From contig NZ_JAGIPH010000013.1 of the NCBI RefSeq assembly GCF_017877135.1, positions 1-64,000 of the forward strand: DNA of 64,000 bases, written 5' to 3'. Source of the stretch: Neorhizobium galegae (lineage in GTDB: Bacteria > Pseudomonadota > Alphaproteobacteria > Rhizobiales > Rhizobiaceae). The position numbers were made by a program, and so were the translations under genes. Below the pieces are notes generated by a model that saw only the letters and a program-made list of their open reading frames with translations, made no database searches and was not told the origin of the DNA. This document shows, in pieces, positions 34,836-43,680 of the stretch; the first letter of the stretch is position 1; every line of letters begins with the position of its first letter.

Positions 34836-35387
34836 TCAATGACTCGTGCTGAAGCGGCGCCAGGCGCTGGGCGTTTTGCCTGTTGCCTTGCGAAAGATGC
34901 GGGAAAGATGGGCCTGGTCCGAGAGGCCGCAGTCGAGCGCGATCTCGCTCAAAGAGGCCCGGCTGCTGGTCATCCGGTGCTTGGCATGCTCCACCCGGCG
35001 GCTGATGATGTAGTTGTGCGGCGACATGTCGAAGCTGACCTTGAAGGCTGCGGAGAAGTAGCTCGTGCTCAGCCGAACCAGGCGCGCGAGTTCGTCGAGC
35101 GATATCGTGGTGGCAAGATTGTCCTCGATATACTGCCGAACCCGATTTTCCTGCCAGGGTGCCAGCCCCCCGGTCGCGGGCCGCTTGCGGGGAGCCTCAC
35201 TGGCAGGATACGGGCGCAGAAGGGTGGATGCCTGCTTCATCAGGTCGATTGCGACCGTCTCGTCGCTGTCGACAAGAGTGATCGCATGCATCAACAGGCG
35301 GGAGACTTCACTCGAGGATTCGACGAAGAGATTGTCGAAAGCTGCAGGCTTATCGTGATTGGAAACAGCGTTGGTGCCGAGAAACAT
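34836..35387 (-). CDS. Short AraC-family regulator with GGLAPWQ linker
   Basis: This 183-residue protein lacks a cupin. It has a short helical N-terminal half and an AraC double helix-turn-helix (SLDELARLVRLSTSYFSAAF, LSEIALDCGLSDQAHLSRIF). The linker TGGLAPWQ just before the DNA-binding domain recurs in the regulators at 58724 and, in altered form, at 49957. The ATG has AGGAGG upstream. No adjacent operon explains its target. Confidence 0.87.
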   Translation of the reverse strand: MFLGTNAVSNHDKPAAFDNLFVESSSEVSRLLMHAITLVDSDETVAIDLMKQASTLLRPYPASEAPRKRPATGGLAPWQENRVRQYIEDNLATTISLDELARLVRLSTSYFSAAFKVSFDMSPHNYIISRRVEHAKHRMTSSRASLSEIALDCGLSDQAHLSRIFRKATGKTPSAWRRFSTSH

Positions 35388-35749
35388 GCCGACCTCCTGA
35401 ATGAACCTTGAAAGCGTTTGGCTATGAGGTCATTCTGGCTCGATCAGCTGACTGCGGAAATTGTCCATCAATTGGCTTTTTCTAAACGCCAGTCGTAGCG
35501 GGTCATACCAATGTATGATTGATCTCCGGATCGAGGGCAGCTGAACCCGTGTGACCCGTGGTTTCGGGATAGGCTGCGCGGACTATTCTCACCCTTTGGA
35601 TCGTTCGCTCGTTTTTGGATGATCCGGGGCCATATCGTCGCCCGAAGCTTTCAACTGCCCGCCGGAGACTGTATCGTTCAACGCAAGGCTGCAATCTTGC
35701 TGTCAGCATGGATTGCTAGGGACGCGCTGTAACGGTTGTGGAACGGGAC
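35388..35749. promoter_or_regulatory. Control region upstream of the histidine kinase
   Basis: There is no gene in this 362-bp gap. It holds a perfect inverted repeat TCATAC-CAAT-GTATGA (35503-35518) and the 11-mer TTTGGATGATC (35614-35624). The same 11-mer occurs in the promoter region at 41603-41613. Either could be a response-regulator site. No confident -35/-10 pair was found. Confidence 0.4.
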
Positions 35750-36958
35750 ATGGAGAGCGGAAATCTGTCACGGGGCGCTTTTTCTCTTGCTCCGCTGGCG
35801 ATGGTCAGACTGGATCTGCGCAAGACGCGTGATCTGGTTGCGGACTGGAGCATACCTCTGGAGAGTGATCGAAGCTACGACCATGCCTGCGTCTGCGCCC
35901 TGACCAACAGCGCCGACATTCTGGACCTCAACAGTGCCGCCCAATCCATCATCGCGCTGGATGGAAAGGCAAGGCCGGACCGCTTGTCCCACATCATTCC
36001 CGAAAAACTGCAAAAGACCTTCGCGAAAGGGCTTGTGGCGCTCCTTCAGGGAAAAAGCTTTTCCATGGAAGGCACGGTAAAGTCCGCCGACGGGGCTGAT
36101 TTTCCGGCCCACATCGCAGGGTGGACGGATATCCAGACCCACGAACGGGACCAGATCATCATCGGCATCACCAAGCTCGATCACCCCCTTGGCAGCAATA
36201 ACACCGACATCCTTGCCGACCTTGCCCATGCGGCGAGAATCTCGATGCTCGGCGAGATGACGGCATCGATCTCGCATGAAGTGAACCAGCCGCTGGGATC
36301 GATTGTCACGAGCGCCGAGGCGGGGCTGCGCTGGCTCAGCCACGACAAGCCGGATCTCGAAGAAGTTCGCTCGCTGCTCGAACGGATCGTTGCAAGCGGC
36401 AGGCGGGCCGGCAACATCATATCGGCCTTGAAGGGTTTGGCGCGCAATGCAAAACCGGAACGGGAAACTGTCGATATAGCCGGCCTCATCGACGAGGCGG
36501 TTCTCATTCTTCGCTCGGACCTTAATCGCCGCCAGATCGGCTTGCGTGTGGAGATTGCGCCCGATCTGCCACCCGCCTGGATTGACCGGACGCAGGTGCT
36601 TCAGGTCATCGTCAATCTGGTCAGTAACGCGGCCCAGGCGATGTCGGACGGTCAGGCCTGGAACAGGACGCTGGCGATCAGAGCGCGGGAGAACCGGCAG
36701 AAGATTGTGCTGGAGGTGGAAGATAGCGGACCCGGGGTAGACCCGCAGGTGCGCGAACGCCTGTTCGAGAGCTTTTACACCACCAAGCCGACAGGCATTG
36801 GAATGGGGCTGGCAATCTGCCGATCGATCATCGAGGCCCACGACAGCAAGATCGAGCTGCAGTCGTCGCCCTATCTGGGGGCGCGCTTCAGCTTTACGCT
36901 TGCCACCGGACCCGATGCGGACACGGCGGCTTCGCCGGACAGCACCGACGCTGCGTAA
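35750..36958 (+). CDS. PAS-domain sensor histidine kinase
   Basis: This 402-residue kinase has a PAS-like input domain (about 46-143) and a HisKA domain with His176 in ASISHEVNQPLGSIV. The HATPase domain shows the N box NLVSNAAQAM, G1 DSGPGVD and G2 GIGMGLAI. No transmembrane segment was seen, so it is probably cytoplasmic. The HEVNQPL phosphorylation site is typical of kinases that partner FixJ/NarL-type regulators. None is adjacent; candidates lie at 42668 and 43312. The start could also be GTG 35738. Confidence 0.88.
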   Translation: MESGNLSRGAFSLAPLAMVRLDLRKTRDLVADWSIPLESDRSYDHACVCALTNSADILDLNSAAQSIIALDGKARPDRLSHIIPEKLQKTFAKGLVALLQGKSFSMEGTVKSADGADFPAHIAGWTDIQTHERDQIIIGITKLDHPLGSNNTDILADLAHAARISMLGEMTASISHEVNQPLGSIVTSAEAGLRWLSHDKPDLEEVRSLLERIVASGRRAGNIISALKGLARNAKPERETVDIAGLIDEAVLILRSDLNRRQIGLRVEIAPDLPPAWIDRTQVLQVIVNLVSNAAQAMSDGQAWNRTLAIRARENRQKIVLEVEDSGPGVDPQVRERLFESFYTTKPTGIGMGLAICRSIIEAHDSKIELQSSPYLGARFSFTLATGPDADTAASPDSTDAA

Positions 36959-37046
36959 GCCATGGATGTCCACCTTGTCGCGGTGGCCCCTGATCTTATG
37001 GAAGAATCGACTTACCGTTTCAGGATCATGAAACTTTGAGACAGGC

Positions 37047-37070
37047 GCGGGCAGAAAAAAGATCGCCCGC
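37047..37070. terminator. Possible hairpin between convergent genes
   Basis: GCGGGC (37047-37052) pairs with GCCCGC (37065-37070) around a 12-base loop that contains six A. It lies between the kinase and MFS gene ends. The stem is short, so it is only a candidate for termination. Confidence 0.3.
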
Positions 37071-37091
37071 ACCGGTTCACATGGCTCTTTG

Positions 37092-38285
37092 TCAGCGTTT
37101 CGCAGGCGTCTTTCGCCGGACGAGATCCAGAAGAAGTGTTAGCAGAGCAAGAACGGCGATGGTGACGACGCCGATGTCGACGGCCGTGGTCAGCGTGTAG
37201 AGCGTGGCGATCTCTCCGAGCGACAATGCGACCACGGCCTGCGCAAGGTATGCCACCAGAAAGAGCGCAGAGAGTGTTGCCGCCCGGTGGGTGACGGGCA
37301 GATGCCCATTGATCAGGGAAAGGCCGCCAAGCAGCAACCAGCTATAGGCAGCGCCGGCGCCAATCTGGGCAAGCCTGTAGAGGCTGAGCGAGTGCTCGAC
37401 CGCCGCAAGGGCAAGGAGCGCCGAGGAGGCGATGGCCGTCACGCCACCCAACACGATCACTTTCGCTGCGCTCAGTTTGCGGGCCGGAATGGTGGCAAGC
37501 GCAGACGCAAGGGCAAACAGGGCGATCGTTCCTCCGTTGACCAGTGCATTCGAAGAGGCAACGACATCGCGCGCGACCTGGGCGCCGAGGGAAAGCACCA
37601 TGGCGCCCAGAACATAGGCCCCGGTGACCGCTGCGGTGGACGCGACGAAGACCGCAAACACGCCGTTCGGGATGGACGGCACCCTGGGCCGCCAGTGGCC
37701 GGCAGCCCGTGATGCGGTGTGATTTGGCATGAACCACGTCACGGCGATCAGGCAGAGAAGAACGGCCGTCAGGACGGCGAAATTCAACCTCAGCGGAAGC
37801 GGCGCATACTGGATGAGTGCGCCGCCGACGAGGACAGCCGCCATCATTCCGAAGCCTTGCGCGGCCGCTGTCGCACTGCCCGCCTGACCGACCCGATGCG
37901 GCGGGCTGAATTCAACGACTGCCGCGGCCGAGGGACCGGCAGAAAGCCCGACGCCCACGCCCATGAAAGCGCGACCGAAGAATATCCAGTGCACGTCCGG
38001 CGCCACCGCGAAGATCAGCGATCCCAATGCGGAGAAGGCAAGCCCCGCCAGCATGGTCTCTCGTCTGCCGATGTGGTCGGAAAGGTTTCCGAACAACACC
38101 AGCACAGCCACGACAAAGACGGGATAGACCGCGAATATGGCGGTCGTCGTGAACGTGGTGAGATGCCATTGCCGGGCGTAAAGGGGATAGGTCAAAGCGG
38201 GCGCGGCACTGGTCCAGATGGTGTGCGCAACAATGGCCGCCGCGGTCAGGAAGCTAGCCTGGCGCCCGAGTACCCTGCGTGACAT
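37092..38285 (-). CDS. MFS transporter
   Basis: This 397-residue major facilitator has twelve predicted hydrophobic segments. The family motif between segments 2 and 3 is seen as GNLSDHIGRRETMLAG. Export of a small drug-like or metabolic compound is the usual role of this subgroup; the substrate is unknown. ATG 38285 overlaps the stop of the upstream metallo-hydrolase gene by one base (TGATG), so the two are coupled and probably share a function. Confidence 0.88.
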   Translation of the reverse strand: MSRRVLGRQASFLTAAAIVAHTIWTSAAPALTYPLYARQWHLTTFTTTAIFAVYPVFVVAVLVLFGNLSDHIGRRETMLAGLAFSALGSLIFAVAPDVHWIFFGRAFMGVGVGLSAGPSAAAVVEFSPPHRVGQAGSATAAAQGFGMMAAVLVGGALIQYAPLPLRLNFAVLTAVLLCLIAVTWFMPNHTASRAAGHWRPRVPSIPNGVFAVFVASTAAVTGAYVLGAMVLSLGAQVARDVVASSNALVNGGTIALFALASALATIPARKLSAAKVIVLGGVTAIASSALLALAAVEHSLSLYRLAQIGAGAAYSWLLLGGLSLINGHLPVTHRAATLSALFLVAYLAQAVVALSLGEIATLYTLTTAVDIGVVTIAVLALLTLLLDLVRRKTPAKR

Positions 38286-39139
38286 CACCTTTCTCCCGCA
38301 GCACTGGTGAACGCGTAGGCATCCCCGGCCTTCTGAATCCTGCCGACGCCCGGATAGGTCCAGTGAAAGCCAAGCAGCTTGGCGTTCTGGGCTGCGGCCT
38401 GATCGAGCAGAGCCCGGCGCGTCACCTTTGCCTTGGCAGGATCCATGTCGAAGCCAAAACTCCAGTCGGGATGCTCGAAGGAAACGATCTCGCTCGAGAC
38501 GGCATCCACGGTGATGATCAAGGGAACATCCCCGTCGAGCACGACCGACAGATGGCCGGGCGTATGTCCAGGCGTTGAAAGGACATGCATGCCCGGTACG
38601 ATTTCGTCACCGCCCTCCAGGAAAATGACCCTGTCCTGCAAGGCGGCCAGATCCCGGCGGGCACCCTCGACGAAAGGCTGCACTTCTGCAGGCAAAGCGG
38701 AGGCGGCCTCGCCCATCCAGAAATCCCACTCGGCCTTGCCGACAAAGTATTTTGCCTTCGGAAAGCGCAGACTTCCGTCGTCTCTCAGCACGCCCCAGAT
38801 ATGGTCAGGGTGCGCGTGAGAGAGAAGCACGATCGTCACCTCGTCGGCACGGACACCGACACGCTCCAGATTTTCCTCAAGCATGCCTTCGGTGGGCTGG
38901 AAGCGCTTGCCGGCACCGACATCCACCAGGATGACCTCCTCGTCGTGGACGATGAGGGGAATGTTCGATTGAGCGTGGGCGGTGTTGTCGCGGCCATCGA
39001 GGCGGGAGACGATCGTTGCTCTTTGCGCATCATCCGCTTCGGGCGCAAACAGCTCGCCGTTCAGCACAATCGGGCCATCGGATAGCACGGTGATATCGAA
39101 TTCGCCGTGGCGGAAACTGTGAAAATCAGATTGGGTCAT
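38285..39139 (-). CDS. Metallo-beta-lactamase-fold hydrolase
   Basis: This 284-residue enzyme has the zinc motif HAHPDH (about 108-113), a further His in STPGHTPGHL, and Asp in LIITVDAVSSE. This is the complete metallo-beta-lactamase dinuclear set. No signal peptide is seen, so it is cytoplasmic. Many such proteins are lactonases or thioesterases; the substrate is unknown. ATG 39139 was chosen over a TTG two codons earlier. It is translationally coupled to the MFS gene. Confidence 0.88.
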   Translation of the reverse strand: MTQSDFHSFRHGEFDITVLSDGPIVLNGELFAPEADDAQRATIVSRLDGRDNTAHAQSNIPLIVHDEEVILVDVGAGKRFQPTEGMLEENLERVGVRADEVTIVLLSHAHPDHIWGVLRDDGSLRFPKAKYFVGKAEWDFWMGEAASALPAEVQPFVEGARRDLAALQDRVIFLEGGDEIVPGMHVLSTPGHTPGHLSVVLDGDVPLIITVDAVSSEIVSFEHPDWSFGFDMDPAKAKVTRRALLDQAAAQNAKLLGFHWTYPGVGRIQKAGDAYAFTSAAGER

Positions 39140-39216
39140 CTGCAAACTCCAGGTGTTGATGGAGCTTCATGTCGGTCCATCGAACGTGTTTTGAAACTGA
39201 CATTATTGATGATCTT

Positions 39217-39234
39217 CCGTTCATTTTTGAACGG
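39217..39234. promoter_or_regulatory. Palindromic operator-like site upstream of the hydrolase-MFS pair
   Basis: CCGTTCA-TTTT-TGAACGG is a perfect 7-bp inverted repeat in the 174-bp gap between the two metallo-hydrolase genes. It lies about 80 bp upstream of the start at 39139. It looks like a repressor binding site; the regulator is not known. Confidence 0.5.
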
Positions 39235-39313
39235 AGGGGCGCCGTGTGCTCCTGGCAGCGGATCCGTTCCCCTATGCCCATAGGGTGGGCAGGATTTTCC
39301 CTGCCTCCCCGCC

Positions 39314-40354
39314 TCAGGGTTTGGCGGCCGGGCCTTCGTAGTTCGCAGGGATCCAGAAGAAGTGCCCCTGGGAGGCGCTGACATGTCCGAGGCCGGGGAA
39401 GGAGATGTGCGCCGCGCCGATCCAGTAGCCGTTGCGCGCGGCGTCGGAGAAAATCATCTCGCGTTCTTTCTCGGCCATCTGGGCATCGCTGTCGTAAGCC
39501 AGCGTCACGGAGGGGTTCGGAAACTGCACGGCGGCGACGTGAACGACATCACCCCACATCAGCATCTTCTGCCCCTCGCTCTCGACCATGAAGAAGCTGT
39601 GGCCAGGCGTATGCCCGGGGCTCGCAATCGGCGTGATGCCCGGTGAAAGTTCCTGGCCATAGGCGAAAGGCTTGAATTTTCCCGCCTCGATATAGGGCCT
39701 GAGCGAGGCCTTATCGCCCTCGAACATGGAATTCAGAAGCTTCGGCGCTGCCTGCTCGTTCTTGTCGTTGAGCCAGTAATCGGCGTCGACCTCGCTCACC
39801 CGGACGACCGCGTTGGGGAAAGCCATCTTGCCGTTGGGCGCGATGCCGCCGACGTGGTCTGCATGCAGATGCGTCAGATAGATCTCATCAACCTGATCGG
39901 GTGAGTAGCCGGCGCTTTTGAGATTATCGATGAGGTGACCGCAGCAATCGCCGTAAAGAGAACCGGCACCGCTGTCGATCAGGATCAGTCTGCTTCCCGT
40001 GTTGATGAGGAAGGCGTTGATCGATCCCTGGACCGGCACGGCAAGCCTGCTTTCCGCAAGCAGTGCATCGGCCTCGCCGGGCGCCACCTGATCAAGCGGA
40101 ACCGCGCCTTTGTTGCCGACCACCTGGGTCAGCACCGTGTGAACCGGAAAAGGGTGCGTGCCATCCGAAAGCACGGTGATCTCGAACCCACCGAGCATCA
40201 TCCGGTAGAAGCCGGGTGCCTGGGTTCCGACAATGGGCGCTGCCGCGAGAGACGGCGTTGCCATCGTCATGGTCAGCGTCGCGGCGGTCGTCAGGCAAAC
40301 CGCGGCGAGCGCCAACAGGCGCGACCGCACAGGCAAGGCAGATCTCGCAGACAT
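39314..40354 (-). CDS. Secreted metallo-beta-lactamase-fold hydrolase
   Basis: This 346-residue protein has a signal peptide (MSARSALPVRSRLLALAAV, cleavage near ATPSLAAAP, about residue 36). The zinc motif HLHADH sits in IYLTHLHADHVGG, with His in SPGHTPGHSF and Asp in LMWGDVVHV. It is a secreted paralogue of the preceding enzyme, with 174 bp between them. GGAG lies before the ATG. A much longer open frame upstream to 40942 overlaps other genes and is rejected. Confidence 0.87.
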   Translation of the reverse strand: MSARSALPVRSRLLALAAVCLTTAATLTMTMATPSLAAAPIVGTQAPGFYRMMLGGFEITVLSDGTHPFPVHTVLTQVVGNKGAVPLDQVAPGEADALLAESRLAVPVQGSINAFLINTGSRLILIDSGAGSLYGDCCGHLIDNLKSAGYSPDQVDEIYLTHLHADHVGGIAPNGKMAFPNAVVRVSEVDADYWLNDKNEQAAPKLLNSMFEGDKASLRPYIEAGKFKPFAYGQELSPGITPIASPGHTPGHSFFMVESEGQKMLMWGDVVHVAAVQFPNPSVTLAYDSDAQMAEKEREMIFSDAARNGYWIGAAHISFPGLGHVSASQGHFFWIPANYEGPAAKP

Positions 40355-40515
40355 CTCTGTTCTCCATGTTTTGCAGCGGCGCTTGCCCGGCCCTCGGCCG
40401 GCTTTTTCCGCGGCTGCAGAATGTGTGGTGCAACGATGGTCAAAGCCCGCTGGCGGCGATGTCGCTTCGGCATCGACCGATGCTTCGGCAATGTCCCGGT
40501 TGCCCTTCGGGACAA

Positions 40516-40794
40516 TCAGGTGTCGATCGTGTTGCGCTTCGAGGAAACATCGGCGCGACTGGTGCCGCCAGGGAGATGCCCGAACATGTGCGGCTTGATC
40601 TGGTAGAGCCAGGACACGGCAGCGGGTTCCTTGCTCCAGAGCGTGCGGGCGAACGGAATGAGCTGTTCGCCGACCAGAATGCCGAGAAGGCCGACAAGCG
40701 CGATCACCGGAGGGACCGGCGAACGGACGTTCAAAAGGCTGTAGATGATGCCGACCAACAGGCCAGCGCCGAGCGAGAGGATGTAGATTTTCAT
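40516..40794 (-). CDS. XapX-domain (DUF1427) small membrane protein
   Basis: This 92-residue protein is made mostly of the XapX domain (MKIYILSLGAGLLVGIIYS, then PPVIALVGLLGILVGEQ). It spans two hydrophobic segments, followed by a polar tail. The family has no firm function and is often found beside YcaC/isochorismatase-type genes, as here (40860-41516). ATG 40794 begins the domain. The in-frame extension upstream is not conserved-looking. Confidence 0.85.
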   Translation of the reverse strand: MKIYILSLGAGLLVGIIYSLLNVRSPVPPVIALVGLLGILVGEQLIPFARTLWSKEPAAVSWLYQIKPHMFGHLPGGTSRADVSSKRNTIDT

Positions 40795-40821
40795 GGACAG
40801 GATCTCCGTCATGGCCAGGAA

Positions 40822-40846
40822 GCCGCTCCATCGGACATGGAGCGGC
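40822..40846 (-). other. Intercistronic hairpin
   Basis: A perfect 10-bp stem (GCCGCTCCAT and its complement) with a 5-base loop lies between the isochorismatase stop and the xapX start. There is no U-run. It may stabilise the upstream message or cause partial termination. Confidence 0.5.
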
Positions 40847-40859
40847 ATTCCCGATTGTT

Positions 40860-41516
40860 TCAGTGGCTTTCGGACGCGTTGAACATCGTCTTTGCGTAGA
40901 TGATGCCGAGGCCGTAAGCCCCGCCGAACTTCTTGGCCACACCCGTCGTCATGTCGTAGGTTTCCGTGCGTGCCCAGTCGCGTTGCAGTTCGAGCATGTA
41001 CTGAAGCGAGGTCATCGGTTGTGCGCCGATCTGGACCATGCGGTCCATGGCGCGGTTGTGAGCCTCTTCGGTGACGTCACCGCAGGCATCCGCGATCACG
41101 AACACTTCAAAGCCCTGTTCAATGGCGGAGAGTGCCGGACCGACAATGCACACACCGGTCCACAGGCCGGTCAGAACGATCCGCTTCTTGCCGATCCGGT
41201 TGATCTCTTCGATCACGGCCGCGTCTTCCCAGGTGTTCATCGAGGTGCGATCGAACAGCTTCTGCCCCGGGAAAGCCTCGGTGATTTCGTTGAACATCGG
41301 GCCGGAGAAGCTCTTCTCGGCAACGGTCGTCAGGATGGTGGAGACGCCGAAGCCCTTGGCGGCATTGGCAACGAGGGCCGCATTGTTGCGCAGGTTGACG
41401 GCATCGATGCTCTTGGTCGCAAAGGACATCTGCGACTGAAAATCGATCATGAGAAGCGTGTGGTCCGTCGGCGTCAGAAGCTTGGAGCCGGGCGTCGCAG
41501 TGGCATGAGCGGTCAT
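40860..41516 (-). CDS. Isochorismatase-family hydrolase (YcaC-like)
   Basis: This 218-residue cysteine hydrolase has Asp25 (LMIDFQSQM), Lys68 (VAEKSF) and Cys123 (GLWTGVCIVGPA) as the catalytic triad of the YcaC/nicotinamidase-like group. Such enzymes cleave amides; the substrate is not determined. A paralogue is encoded at 44243-44869. It is read divergently from the alpha/beta hydrolase gene at 41850, and its promoter region holds a motif shared with that of the histidine kinase. Confidence 0.88.
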   Translation of the reverse strand: MTAHATATPGSKLLTPTDHTLLMIDFQSQMSFATKSIDAVNLRNNAALVANAAKGFGVSTILTTVAEKSFSGPMFNEITEAFPGQKLFDRTSMNTWEDAAVIEEINRIGKKRIVLTGLWTGVCIVGPALSAIEQGFEVFVIADACGDVTEEAHNRAMDRMVQIGAQPMTSLQYMLELQRDWARTETYDMTTGVAKKFGGAYGLGIIYAKTMFNASESH

Positions 41517-41849
41517 GAGTGTTATCCCCTTGGATGATGCGAAATTGCATGGGGGCAAGATGCTGCAGATCGCCGGCGCATTCTTGTCGCATAAAGAGGT
41601 GGTTTGGATGATCTTGCGGAGAGCGATAATCCGGATCATCCTGCGGCTTCGATCCTCACTCGGTCGACAGACCGGAACAGCCCCGTACAACACTTCGACG
41701 CGCGATGCCGTGCGGCGCACGCTGATTTTTTGAACGTTTGTGCTGCAATTTGGCGATTGCACCCATTAAAAACCACAGCCTCTGGCGGTCCGGGGCGACA
41801 ACTGGTAAAGCTTTATTAATCCACTGAAATTGAACATCGGGGCTGTCAA
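41517..41849. promoter_or_regulatory. Divergent control region with repeated GGATGATC elements
   Basis: GGATGATC at 41606-41613 and its complement at 41634-41641 form an 8-bp inverted repeat with a 20-base gap. The left copy is part of TTTGGATGATC, an 11-mer also present upstream of the histidine kinase (35614-35624). No gene lies in this 333-bp gap. Confidence 0.45.
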
Positions 41850-42671
41850 ATGCCAATGCTGACTGTTCGCGACAACACGCGACTCTATTATAAAGATTGG
41901 GGAAGCGGCCGCCCGGTTTTGTTCAGTCACGGCTGGCCCTTGAATGCCGACATGTGGGAAAACCAGATGATGCATCTTGCGTCGGAAGGTTTCCGGGTCA
42001 TCGCACATGACCGCAGAGGCTTCGGCCGGTCCGACCAGCCCTGGCACGGCTATGACCCTGATACGTTCTCCGAAGATCTGGCCGAGATCATCAACGCCCT
42101 CGATCTTAAGGATGTGACCCTCGTCGGTTACGCAATGGGTGGCGGCGAAATCACGCGCTATATCGGCCGGCACGGCACCGAGCGCATCTCGCGTCTTGTG
42201 CTCATCGGCGCCACCACCCCGAAACTGGCCTGGAGCGAAGATTATCCGAACGGCGTTCCCGAAGCTGTCTTCGAGGGTGTGAGAGCCGGATTGCGCGCGG
42301 ATCGGGCGGAATTCATCCGCGGCTTCTCACGCCTGTTCTTCGGGGCAGACAAAGAGGGGGCGACTGTTTCCGAAGGCAGCATGATGCAACTGCACCAGAT
42401 CGCGATGCAGTGCTCCCTGAAGGCGGCGCATGATTCGATCACGGCTTGTGCCATGACCGACTATCGCGACGACATACAGAAGTTCGACATTCCAGTCCTC
42501 ATCATTCACGGTGAAGACGATGCTTTCGTTCCCTTCCGTGCGACCGCTCAGCAGGCGATCCAGCTGATGCCGAACGCGGAATTGAAGGTGTACGAGAACG
42601 CTCCGCACGGGCTTCTGTTCACGCACAAGGATCGTCTGAACAGCGATCTCTTGAACTTCCTTCGCCAATGA
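41850..42671 (+). CDS. Alpha/beta hydrolase-fold protein lacking the nucleophile serine
   Basis: This 273-residue protein is of the chloroperoxidase/arylesterase branch. HGWP (27-30) forms the oxyanion region; Asp223/224 (HGEDDAFVP) and His253 (APHGLLF) are kept. The nucleophile elbow reads GYAMGGGE, with Ala95 (codon GCA, 42132-42134) where relatives have Ser. The paralogue at 48210 has GHSTGGGE. It is therefore probably not a normal esterase; it may bind a ligand, or there may be a base-call error. It overlaps the response-regulator gene by 4 bp (ATGA). Confidence 0.87.
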   Translation: MPMLTVRDNTRLYYKDWGSGRPVLFSHGWPLNADMWENQMMHLASEGFRVIAHDRRGFGRSDQPWHGYDPDTFSEDLAEIINALDLKDVTLVGYAMGGGEITRYIGRHGTERISRLVLIGATTPKLAWSEDYPNGVPEAVFEGVRAGLRADRAEFIRGFSRLFFGADKEGATVSEGSMMQLHQIAMQCSLKAAHDSITACAMTDYRDDIQKFDIPVLIIHGEDDAFVPFRATAQQAIQLMPNAELKVYENAPHGLLFTHKDRLNSDLLNFLRQ

Positions 42672-43309
42672 CCGCCGCCGCGACAGAAGAGGCCGTCGTT
42701 TTCATCGTCGAGGACGATGAGGAACTGCGATTGTCCCTCGACAGCCTCTTCCGCTCGGTCGGCCTGAAGTCGAGCATGTTTGCGAATGCGCGCGAATATA
42801 TGGATGCCAGGAAGCCTGACGTGCCGGCATGCCTTGTCGTCGATGTTCGTCTGCCGGGACTGAGCGGCCTGGATTTTCACGATCAACTGATGAAGGCGGG
42901 TTCGGCGGTTCCGGTCATTTTCATGACGGGACATGGCGATATTCCCATGAGCGTCAGAGCGATGAAGGCGGGTGCGGTCGATTTTCTGCCAAAACCGTTT
43001 CGCGACCAGGACATGCTGGACGCCGTCGCATCTGCCCTGGAGATCGGCCGCAACAGACGGCAGGGCGAGCTTGAGCGTCTGGCATTGCGCAAACGCTACG
43101 GGGAACTCAGTCTGCGCGAGCGGCAGGTGATGACCCTTGTCACCACCGGATTGATGAACAAGCAGGTTGCCGGAAAGCTCTCGTTGAGCGAGGTCACCGT
43201 CAAGATCCATCGTGGTTCCGTCATGCGCAAGATGGGCGCAAAGACATTGGCAGACCTCATCAAGATGGCCGAGCTTCTGGAACTCCACCTTGACCCTGAG
43301 AATGTCTGA
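42668..43309 (+). CDS. FixJ/NarL-type response regulator
   Basis: The protein has 213 residues. The receiver domain has Asp15/16 (VEDDEE), the phospho-acceptor Asp59 (LVVDVRLPG) and Lys near 109 (LPKPF). The C-terminal LuxR-type helix-turn-helix reads LSLRERQVMTLVTTGLMNKQ then SEVTVKIHRGSVMRKM. It is translationally coupled to the serine-less alpha/beta hydrolase upstream, an unusual pairing. No kinase is adjacent; the PAS kinase at 35750 is the nearest candidate. Confidence 0.9.
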   Translation: MTAAATEEAVVFIVEDDEELRLSLDSLFRSVGLKSSMFANAREYMDARKPDVPACLVVDVRLPGLSGLDFHDQLMKAGSAVPVIFMTGHGDIPMSVRAMKAGAVDFLPKPFRDQDMLDAVASALEIGRNRRQGELERLALRKRYGELSLRERQVMTLVTTGLMNKQVAGKLSLSEVTVKIHRGSVMRKMGAKTLADLIKMAELLELHLDPENV

Positions 43310-43311
43310 GA

Positions 43312-43680
43312 TCAGCCGCGGACGGACCGGCTGATCGTCTCCAGAAGATCGTCCAGCCCGAACGGCTTGGTGACAAGGACGGCGGCTCCCGCAGCGACCG
43401 CTCTTTCAGCAAGACCCTGTTCAAACCGCCCGGTCATCAGAATGACAGGCAAAGACGGCCGGAGCTTCTTCAGAAGCGGAACGAGGTCGAGACCGGACAT
43501 CATCGGCATGTGGATGTCACTGATGACGCAGCTGAGGCGGCCAATATCGTCCGACAAGAGAAGGGCTTCGGCCGAGGAGAAACACACCGCCATGTAGCCC
43601 AGGGAGCGGATCAGACTCGCCAGTGCCGCAGGAATATCCGGATCGTCATCGACGATCCCAATCAATGGAATGTCCTGCAT
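43312..43680 (-). CDS. Single-domain response regulator
   Basis: This 122-residue receiver has no output domain. Asp11-13 (VDDDP) and phospho-acceptor Asp55 (VISDIHMPMMSG) are present, along with Thr85 (LMTGR) and Lys108 (VTKPFG). It lies tail-to-tail with the FixJ-type regulator (2-bp gap). Stand-alone receivers often act in phosphorelays or as phosphate sinks; with the orphan kinase at 35750 it may form a branched pathway. ATG 43680 has GGGGAAAAGG upstream. Confidence 0.85.
   Translation of the reverse strand: MQDIPLIGIVDDDPDIPAALASLIRSLGYMAVCFSSAEALLLSDDIGRLSCVISDIHMPMMSGLDLVPLLKKLRPSLPVILMTGRFEQGLAERAVAAGAAVLVTKPFGLDDLLETISRSVRG

Noticed and set aside
35768..37072. 434-codon minus-strand open frame
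   Set aside because: It is antisense to the histidine kinase, whose H, N and G boxes are intact.
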